Part shown: positions 1 through 5,451 of the stretch, one piece after another
Numbering within the stretch: position 1 is the first letter of the stretch
How the letters are laid out: each line of letters begins with the position of its first letter
Assembly: GCA_041687755.1 (NCBI GenBank)
Contig: JBDNJM010000102.1
Span: 1-11,185 of the forward strand
DNA: 11,185 nt
Source of the DNA: JBDNJM01 sp041687755
Lineage (GTDB): Bacteria; Planctomycetota; UBA1135; GCA-002686595
Direction of reading: 5' to 3'
Made by a program: the position numbers and the translations under genes
Notes under the pieces: generated by a model
Databases searched by the model: none
What the model saw: only the letters and a program-made list of their open reading frames with translations
What the model was told of the DNA's origin: nothing

Positions 1-1883
1 CGGTCGAGCATTCGGGCGAGCGACTTGGTGATCCGGGTGGGCTCCGCATTGCCCTCAAGGGCGTGCGCCTCCAGGGTCAGCTCGCGCTCGCCAATCTCGG
101 TCACGACTTGCACATCGCGCGCCTCGACGATCATCGAGCTGCCGCTGCCCCAGCGCACGATCCAGCGGGCCTGGGGGGCCAGCAGCCGATCGCTGCGGCC
201 GGTCTCTTCCCGGAACATCGCGGGGTACAGGCCCAGTCCTTGGTCGAGCGAGGGCCGCGGCTCGCGCAGCGCGTGGGGCACGGCGCTGATCAACAGCAGC
301 ACGAGGCCCAGGGCCCAGGCGCGCGTCCCCGGTCCCGGTTCGGACGCCCCAGTGTCCAGCGCTCCCAGCCCCAGGCTCGCTCCCAACACGATGCCGAACA
401 CATGCGCCGCGGTCGGCTCGAGCAGCGAGTGACCCAGCTGAAGGTTGAGCAGACATCCGACGAGACCCCCCAGCAACCCGAGCGCCACGGCGCGGCGGTC
501 GCCTTTCAGTTCGGGGATCTTGGCGGTCAGCCGCAGCACGCCGAGCAGCACCACGGCGGCGCTCAGCAACAGCCCGAGCAGCCCCTCCTCTGCGGCGATC
601 TGCAGCGGCTGGCTGTGGGCGTTCTCCACGTCGGGGTTGAAGGCGAGCTCGCGCTCCGCGTCGCGATACGACGCCAGCTCGCGCGGAAAGTTGCCGAGGC
701 CGACGCCCACGAACGGGTGGGCCGCGGTCATGCGCACAGCTCCGATCCAGGGGCCGAGCCGGTTTTCCGCCAGGTACTCGACCGCCGCATCCGCGCGCAG
801 CGTGCGCACCAGGTCGCCGCCCAGCGCGTAGCGCTCGAGCGGCGCCAGCGACTCGCGCGGCACCGCCTGCAGCGCGAACAGCGCCAGCCCCAGCACCGCC
901 CCGGCGCCCAAGGCGACCGAGCGCAGGCGACCGCGCCCCGGCAGGGCGAACAACGCCGCCATCGCTAGGCCCGCCAGCACGCCGCCGAAGGCCGCCTTCG
1001 AGCGGCTGTTGGCTAGCAAGAACAGCCCCGCGCCGAGGCCTGCGAAGGCCATGGCTAGCTCGACGCGCCGACGCCCCATCGCGCGGATTGCGCCCGCGAA
1101 CGCCAGCGGCAGCAGCAGCACGAGCACCGTGCCCAGCGCGTTGTGGTCGAACAGCGGTCGGTGGCTGCGACCCAGCGCCTTCGACAGGCGCACGAAGATG
1201 CCCTCGCCGCGGTAGACCGAGCCCACCGACATGTCGACCAGTGCGACCACCAACCCGAGCGTCAGGGCCCAGCCCAGCGCCCGCAGCAGGGTCCAGCCGG
1301 CCTCGACGTCGCTGCTGAAGACTCTTGCCGCGCAGGCGGCCAAAGCGATCCACTCGAGCCGTAGGCCCAGGACGCTCAGCGGGTGGGTCGGCTCGAGCGC
1401 GGAGCGCGTTAGCAACAGGTCGCCGGCCTGAAGCCCTAGCGCGTGGAGCCCCCATCCGGGCGAACCGGCCAGGTTCCACAGACAGGCGCCGATCGCAGAC
1501 CCCACCGAGGCCAGGGCCAGTAGGAGCAGCGCCTGGCTATCCACGCGCCGGATGCGAGCCGATCCCGCCTGTTGCGCGAATCCGAGGCACATCCCCGCGA
1601 GCGCGCCATGCACCGCGACGCGCTCCAGCGCGATCGGCACGCCGCGCAGGATCATCGGCAGGGCCGGAGCTGAGAAGCTGAACACCAGCGCCAGCGCGAG
1701 CCCCAGCGCCGGACGCCGTCGCCCCGCAACGAGCGGAGCGAGGAAGGCCAGGCCGATCGCGAACGCTCCGGCCGTTGTGCCAAGGGCCCCTGTCCCGGGC
1801 AGCCCGACCCCGTGCCGAGCCAGGTGCAGCACCGTCGGCAGCGCCAGCAGCGCCGCGCCAACCCAGGCCAGCGCGCCGCTCAT
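1..1883 (-). CDS. O-antigen ligase / Wzy-type polysaccharide polymerase family membrane protein (partial, runs off left edge)
   Basis: The frame reads from the ATG at 1883 to the window edge with no stop (627 codons), so the C-terminus is missing. The product is a multi-pass inner-membrane protein with about 10-12 hydrophobic segments. Motifs of the O-antigen ligase/Wzy_C family are visible: FDHNALG (about 246-251), an SRSKAAFGG segment (about 293-301), AAHPFVGVGLGNF (about 387-399), and NAHSQPLQIAAEEGLLGL (about 421-438), which matches the family's H[NS]..L....E.GLLGL signature in the large periplasmic loop. Family members join or polymerise lipid-linked glycans on the periplasmic side. A soluble tail follows the last membrane span (after about 540), longer than in a minimal ligase. 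Its start overlaps the stop of the AhpD-like gene as ATGA, so translation is probably coupled. Ligase, polymerase and protein O-oligosaccharyltransferase cannot be told apart here. A longer-looking Arg/Ala-rich frame in the same stretch is a shadow. Confidence 0.85.
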   Translation of the reverse strand, partial: MSGALAWVGAALLALPTVLHLARHGVGLPGTGALGTTAGAFAIGLAFLAPLVAGRRRPALGLALALVFSFSAPALPMILRGVPIALERVAVHGALAGMCLGFAQQAGSARIRRVDSQALLLLALASVGSAIGACLWNLAGSPGWGLHALGLQAGDLLLTRSALEPTHPLSVLGLRLEWIALAACAARVFSSDVEAGWTLLRALGWALTLGLVVALVDMSVGSVYRGEGIFVRLSKALGRSHRPLFDHNALGTVLVLLLPLAFAGAIRAMGRRRVELAMAFAGLGAGLFLLANSRSKAAFGGVLAGLAMAALFALPGRGRLRSVALGAGAVLGLALFALQAVPRESLAPLERYALGGDLVRTLRADAAVEYLAENRLGPWIGAVRMTAAHPFVGVGLGNFPRELASYRDAERELAFNPDVENAHSQPLQIAAEEGLLGLLLSAAVVLLGVLRLTAKIPELKGDRRAVALGLLGGLVGCLLNLQLGHSLLEPTAAHVFGIVLGASLGLGALDTGASEPGPGTRAWALGLVLLLISAVPHALREPRPSLDQGLGLYPAMFREETGRSDRLLAPQARWIVRWGSGSSMIVEARDVQVVTEIGERELTLEAHALEGNAEPTRITKSLARMLD

Positions 1884-2446
1884 GGACGCATCTCGGGCTC
1901 GAGCTCCACGTCCAGCCCGTCCGCCACACGGTTGATGTAGTTGAAGTAGGCGGTCACCTGGGCCGCTGAATGGATCGCTTCGTCGCCCAGGCCTGCCGCA
2001 CGCAGTGCTGCCACGTCTTCGCGCGTCATGTTCTGGGGCTCGGCGGTCAGCTTCTCGGCGTAGGCGCACAGCGCGCGATCCGCTCCATCGAGCTCGGCGC
2101 TGCGCCAGTCGTTCATCAGGGCCAAGACCCGCGCCTCGCGCACGGCCTCGTCCAGTTCGGAGAGCTCAGCACGGAGATCTCCTGCATGCGCCTGAGTTCA
2201 GTAGAGGCAGGCGTTCTGAGCGCTCACGACCACCGCGATCATCTCGCGCTGGGCGCGAGTCAGCGGGCCCCGCCCGAACATCACCGAGCGGTACAGGCCC
2301 ATCGAGGACTCGAGCACCGCCGGGTCGAGGCTCATGATGCGCACGATCCCGAACACTCGGCCCGCGCGCGCAATGGCGGCCTCGTAGAGTTTGCCGAGCC
2401 GCCCGGTCGCCTCCGTCGGCCCCACCGTCCGGATCCAGGGGCTCAT
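1880..2446 (-). CDS. AhpD-like peroxidase-related selenoprotein (in-frame TGA read as selenocysteine)
   Basis: This is a 188-residue alkylhydroperoxidase-D-like / carboxymuconolactone-decarboxylase-fold protein of the 'peroxidase-related enzyme' type, the usual length for that group. The frame is open from ATG 2446 to TGA 1880 except for one TGA at 2200-2198 (codon 83). Before it comes REMIAVVVSAQNACLY; after it comes TQAHAGDL, then KLTAEP and FNYINRVADGL, all family-typical. The TGA falls on the second cysteine of the CxxC redox motif (C80-L-Y-U83). Glu68 and His87 keep the spacing of the AhpD proton-relay residues: 12 before the first Cys and 4 after the second. A stem-loop follows the TGA directly. 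Such enzymes reduce peroxides with electrons from thiol partners; the substrate is unknown. The start overlaps the stop of the molybdopterin enzyme gene (ATGA), as does its own stop with the next gene. A nonsense mutation is the alternative, but the intact downstream half and exact placement argue against it. Confidence 0.88.
2165..2200 (-). promoter_or_regulatory. Candidate bacterial SECIS element (UGA plus stem-loop)
   Basis: Just 3' of the recoded UGA, the mRNA can fold as CUCA/UGAG (2196-2193 with 2168-2165), then GCA/UGC (2185-2183 with 2171-2169) and GGA/UCC (2182-2180 with 2175-2173), with a bulged G at 2172 and a GAUC apical loop at 2179-2176. An alternative lower stem pairs CUCAG with CUGAG. 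The apical loop begins with G and lies 18 nt after the UGA, within the 16-37 nt spacing and with the early loop G described for bacterial SECIS elements that bind SelB. The fold was done by eye; no energy was computed. Confidence 0.6.
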
Positions 2447-4692
2447 CGGGCCCCCGCCGCTTCGAGCGTCACGCGCGCGTTGTAGTCGGGCGCGCCGCCG
2501 CCTCGGTCCACTCGACCGGCGGAAATCAGCACGTTGACCTCGGGCCAAAAGCCCTGCAGCGTGCCCTCCGTGACGTCGGCGATGAACGTGCGGCCAAGGA
2601 ACTCGCCGACCTCGCTCTGCAGCCGGATCGGCTGGTCTTGGGTAAGACCGAGGCCCCGCGCGTCTGCGGCGCTGATGAAGATGTGGTCACGCTCCGCACC
2701 CGTCAGCTGGTCCCAGTCCTTTTGGACCATCGAGTTGAACTGCTTGCCGCGGCGCGTCGCGAGCACGAACTCGTTCGCCGCGCGCTCGTTCGAGCCGCCC
2801 AGCTGCGGCGGCCGCACCGGCACGAAGTGCGCCTTGCCGTCGGGCGTCATGAACTTGCGCTCGGCGCACAGGTGCCGTCCGCCGTACTGGAACTGGTCGC
2901 CCTGCTTCTCAAGCTTTGCGATGCCCTTGTAGAACGGCACCGCGCGCTCGATGTCCGCTCGGATTGCCGCGCCGCTCGATAGACCCAAGACCTCGTCGGC
3001 GTCCGGGCGCACCGCGCGCGCGAGGTCGAGCAGCAGCTCCCACTCCGAGCGCACGCCGGGCAGGTCCTTGCGCGGAATCTCGGGCGAGTAGATCACCCGT
3101 CGCTCGGTGCTCGTTTCCGTCCCGCCGTCTTTTTGCTCGTAGCGCGTGGCGGCCGGCAGCACGTACACGACGTCGGCGGGCTCGACCAACATCTGGCTCG
3201 TCATCACGATGTCCGAGTGGATCCGCAGTCCGATTTTCGCCAGGCCGGCCTCGATGCGCTCCGGCTGGGGCATCGTCTCCAGGAAGTTGCCGCCGATGAT
3301 GTGGTACGCGTCAATCTCGCCGCGCATCGACGCCTCCAGCGCCTCCACGGTCGTCAACCCCGGCTCGTCGCGCAGGGGCATGTTCCACAGCTCGCCAAAG
3401 TGCTTCGCGGAGTCGGCGTCGATCGGCACGCCGCCGGGGAACACGTTCGAGTACGCGCCCATCTCGGCGCCGCCCTGGACGCCCGAGTGGCCGCGGATCG
3501 GCATCAGGCCGGTGCCGTCGCGGCCCACGGCCTCGCGCAGCAGGCCCAGGTTGCAAATCGCCCGCACGGTGTCACTGCCGTGTTTGTGTTGGGTGATGCC
3601 CATCGACCACACGAAGATCGCCCGCTCCGCGCCCGCAACTTCGTCGGCAAAGGCTTGGGCGTCCGCGCGCGTCACGCCGGCGATCTCGAGCAGCTCGTCG
3701 AGCGGCTGGGTCGCCAGCTCCGCCTGCAGCTCGGGGTACCCCACCGTCGCGGCCTCGATGAATTCGGTGTGCGTGTGGCCGTCCTCAATCAGCAGTTTTT
3801 GGACGGCGTTGAGGAACGCAAGGTCGCCGCCGATCTTGACCATGTAGAAGCGGTCGGTGAGCTTGCTGCCGAACACCGCCGAGCCCGCGTTCGACGGGAT
3901 CCAGTAGCGCGCCATGCCCGGCTCGCGGTACGCGTTGACCATCACCGAACGCGTGCCGCCCTTGCGCGCCTCCAGCAGATACTTGACCGCGACCGGCTGG
4001 TCGTTGGCGGGGTTCGAGCCGAGGAACACGATCAGGTCCGCGTCCCACCAGTCCTTGTAGGAGCAGGTCGTCGCCGCCGCGCCGATCGTGGCTTTGAGCG
4101 CCACGCTCGAAGGGCTGTGGCACAGGCGCGCCGAGTTGTCGACGTTGTTCGTGCCCAGCAGACGCATGACCTTTTGCGCCGTGTAATAGACCTCGTTGGT
4201 GATCCCGCGCGAGGTCACGTACATCGCGGTGCGGTCTGGCTCGAGCTGTCGCCAGCGCTCACCGACGTCCGACCAGACCTCCTCCCAGCTCACCCGGGTG
4301 AAGCCGCGCTCGCCGCGCCGCCGGCGCATCGGGAACGGGATCCGGCCGAGCTCGCGCATGCCGCGGCTGCCGAGCGCGCCCAGCGCCTCGGCGTCCTCGA
4401 TCTTGGCGCCGTCGAGCGCCGGCATCGTGTTGAGCCGCAGCAGGTTCAGCCGCACGAGGCACAGGTGCGTGCCGTCGATGGTCCAGTCCTTGAGCCCGGT
4501 CGTGCCCAGCGCGCAGCCGTCGCAGGTACCCTTGCTCAGGACCTTCCAGGCGTAGCGCAGGTTGCTGCGGTTCTCCCACACGATGCGGAACATCTCGCGG
4601 AAGTGTCGGGGCTTCGTCGTATGCACGCCGAACGGAATCGGCGAGACCAGCAGGCCGAACAGGCCCGGCTTCTTCTTTGCGGCTTGGGACAT
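2443..4692 (-). CDS. FdhF/YdeP-family molybdopterin-dependent oxidoreductase
   Basis: This 749-residue protein belongs to the formate-dehydrogenase-alpha-like (FdhF/YdeP) branch of the molybdopterin-bisMGD superfamily and is about as long as YdeP. An N-terminal metal-site region carries C57-DG-C60 and HLC78. The SARLC191HSPS motif places Cys191 where E. coli FdhF has selenocysteine (VUHGPS), so it is the predicted Mo ligand. Other family blocks are FLGSNPANDQP (about 223-233), RGHSGVQGGAEMG (about 400-412), a cofactor-binding segment GGNFLETMP (about 467-475), and a C-terminal molydopterin-dinucleotide-binding domain (about 640-745) with QFNSMVQKDW. There is no Tat signal, so it is probably cytoplasmic. 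The substrate is unknown; formate is not proven. The ATG at 4692 was chosen because the frame upstream of it is Arg/Gly-rich and unlike the family. Three conserved Cys instead of the usual four at the N-terminus make a standard 4Fe-4S cluster uncertain. It is the first gene of the operon and overlaps the AhpD-like gene by ATGA. Confidence 0.9.
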   Translation of the reverse strand: MSQAAKKKPGLFGLLVSPIPFGVHTTKPRHFREMFRIVWENRSNLRYAWKVLSKGTCDGCALGTTGLKDWTIDGTHLCLVRLNLLRLNTMPALDGAKIEDAEALGALGSRGMRELGRIPFPMRRRRGERGFTRVSWEEVWSDVGERWRQLEPDRTAMYVTSRGITNEVYYTAQKVMRLLGTNNVDNSARLCHSPSSVALKATIGAAATTCSYKDWWDADLIVFLGSNPANDQPVAVKYLLEARKGGTRSVMVNAYREPGMARYWIPSNAGSAVFGSKLTDRFYMVKIGGDLAFLNAVQKLLIEDGHTHTEFIEAATVGYPELQAELATQPLDELLEIAGVTRADAQAFADEVAGAERAIFVWSMGITQHKHGSDTVRAICNLGLLREAVGRDGTGLMPIRGHSGVQGGAEMGAYSNVFPGGVPIDADSAKHFGELWNMPLRDEPGLTTVEALEASMRGEIDAYHIIGGNFLETMPQPERIEAGLAKIGLRIHSDIVMTSQMLVEPADVVYVLPAATRYEQKDGGTETSTERRVIYSPEIPRKDLPGVRSEWELLLDLARAVRPDADEVLGLSSGAAIRADIERAVPFYKGIAKLEKQGDQFQYGGRHLCAERKFMTPDGKAHFVPVRPPQLGGSNERAANEFVLATRRGKQFNSMVQKDWDQLTGAERDHIFISAADARGLGLTQDQPIRLQSEVGEFLGRTFIADVTEGTLQGFWPEVNVLISAGRVDRGGGAPDYNARVTLEAAGAR

Positions 4693-4706
4693 GGCTGCCT
4701 GAGATC

Positions 4707-4796
4707 TTAGCGTCCTCGAGGCCCAGCGCCCGCCGCCAAGCCCCCCCCGGCCAGCAGCCTGTCGAAGTCGTCGCTCGGCGGCTCGTTGGTTGGCAT
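4707..4796 (-). CDS. Possible small upstream ORF (29 aa), doubtful
   Basis: An ATG at 4796 opens a 29-codon frame (begins MPTNEPPSDDFDRLLAG, TAA at 4709-4707) that ends 14 nt before the molybdopterin enzyme's ATG. The first 17 residues look protein-like, and the end is Gly/Ala-rich across an 8-nt homopolymer (4741-4748). It could be a leader peptide or an upstream coding piece separated by a length change in the G tract. No convincing Shine-Dalgarno is seen. It may equally be chance. Confidence 0.2.
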   Translation of the reverse strand: MPTNEPPSDDFDRLLAGGGLAAGAGPRGR

Positions 4797-4822
4797 GACG
4801 ACCGTCGCGGAGCAGCGCTGGT

Positions 4823-4851
4823 GGGGGAATCGTGTCGGACACGATTCCCCC
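4823..4851. terminator. 29-nt near-perfect inverted repeat, probable terminator-type hairpin
   Basis: Arms GGGGGAATCGTGTC (4823-4836) and GACACGATTCCCCC (4838-4851) are exact reverse complements around one base. In RNA this is a 13-bp stem with a 3-nt CGG loop on either strand. It lies 21 nt after the stop of the ferritin-like gene and about 130 nt before the start of the molybdopterin enzyme gene. This suits termination of the upstream minus-strand operon. There is no U-tract on either side, so a dispersed palindromic repeat or a dyad operator for the downstream operon are alternatives. Confidence 0.5.
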
Positions 4852-4872
4852 GGCTACGATCCCGACAGGCTC

Positions 4873-5451
4873 CTAGCGGCGCCGGATGTTGTTGCAGAAG
4901 GTCTCGAGGCGCACGGCGTGGCGCGACTTGGTCTCCGCCAGGGCGTTGGCCTCTCGCGCGCGCTCGACCTCGCCCCAGTTCAGGAGGTGGATCGCGTACT
5001 CGGCGTGCCAGCGCGCGACCGTGCGCTCCGCCTCGAAGCAAATCCGCAGGGCGAAGCGCCGGCCGAGGACCGGCGTCAGGAACAGCAGGCCCCAGGCCGC
5101 CAGGCTGCGCGTCCAGCGACTCGTCGCCGGCGTCCCCCCCAGGTCCTCGATCAGGGCCCGCAGGCGCCCGATGATCTCCAACTGGTCCGCCCGCAGCTCG
5201 CGCAACAGGGCCTCGAGCTCGGCATTGCGCGTGACCGCTGGCAGCAGCGAGTAGAAGCTGAAGGCTCCGAACTCGCTGCGCAGGGCGCGCTCCATGTCGC
5301 GCACCAGCGGACCGAAGCGCGACAGGTCCTCGATGCCCGACTGGGGCAGCGCGACGTCCGCGGCGACCGGCTCGTCGTCGGCCGGCTCGTCGTCGGCCGG
5401 CTCGTCGTCGGCCGGCCCCTCTCGGGCCGGCAGCTCTGCGCCCCCGATCAA
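4873..5451 (-). CDS. Ferritin-like four-helix-bundle protein of unknown function
   Basis: This is a 192-residue, helix-rich protein. After an acidic, proline-containing N-terminus (about 11-36, with three PADDE repeats), helices begin at 'VRDMERALRSEFGAFSFY' (about 50-67). A second helix ends with IEDLGGTP (about 101-108), a typical hinge of DUF2383/COQ7-like ferritin-fold proteins. A hydrophobic stretch (about 117-130) is followed by FEAERTVARWHAEYAIHLL (about 139-157) and a last helix containing ETKSRHAVRLE. Acidic and His residues that could bind metal are Glu60, Glu92, Glu140/142, Glu173 and His178, but the canonical ExxH pairs are not clear, so di-iron chemistry is not established. The start is TTG at 5451: it overlaps the stop of the M1-like gene as TTGA and has GAGG five bases upstream. 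An ATG further in (codon 53) would remove the first-helix start. The pair is probably co-transcribed. Confidence 0.7.
   Translation of the reverse strand: MIGGAELPAREGPADDEPADDEPADDEPVAADVALPQSGIEDLSRFGPLVRDMERALRSEFGAFSFYSLLPAVTRNAELEALLRELRADQLEIIGRLRALIEDLGGTPATSRWTRSLAAWGLLFLTPVLGRRFALRICFEAERTVARWHAEYAIHLLNWGEVERAREANALAETKSRHAVRLETFCNNIRRR
5369..5413 (-). repeat. Three tandem 15-bp repeats encoding PADDE units
   Basis: The 15-bp unit GGCTCGTCGTCGGCC (plus strand) occurs three times back to back with no mismatch. On the minus strand it encodes an acidic, proline-punctuated linker near the N-terminus of the ferritin-like protein. Because it is in multiples of 5 codons, copy-number change would keep the frame. 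Confidence 0.9.

Noticed and set aside
55..1479. A 474-codon minus-strand frame
   Set aside because: It is Arg/Ala/Gly-rich and low in hydrophobic residues. The neighbouring frame on the same strand encodes a clear multi-pass Wzy/O-antigen ligase protein with family motifs.
1880..2143. A separate 87-residue gene starting at the ATG at 2143
   Set aside because: It is the second half of the AhpD-like protein. The upstream half is in the same frame, separated only by the TGA, and neither half alone makes a complete fold.
2198..2200. Genome-wide TGA reassignment (for example code 4 or 25)
   Set aside because: TGA ends the molybdopterin enzyme, AhpD-like and M1-like genes at overlaps with the next start, and the DNA is very GC-rich, so TGA is a normal stop here.
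3133..4710. A 525-codon plus-strand frame opposite the molybdopterin enzyme
   Set aside because: It is a high-GC antisense shadow with His/Arg/Val-rich sequence and no domain-like motifs; the minus strand holds a well-matched enzyme.
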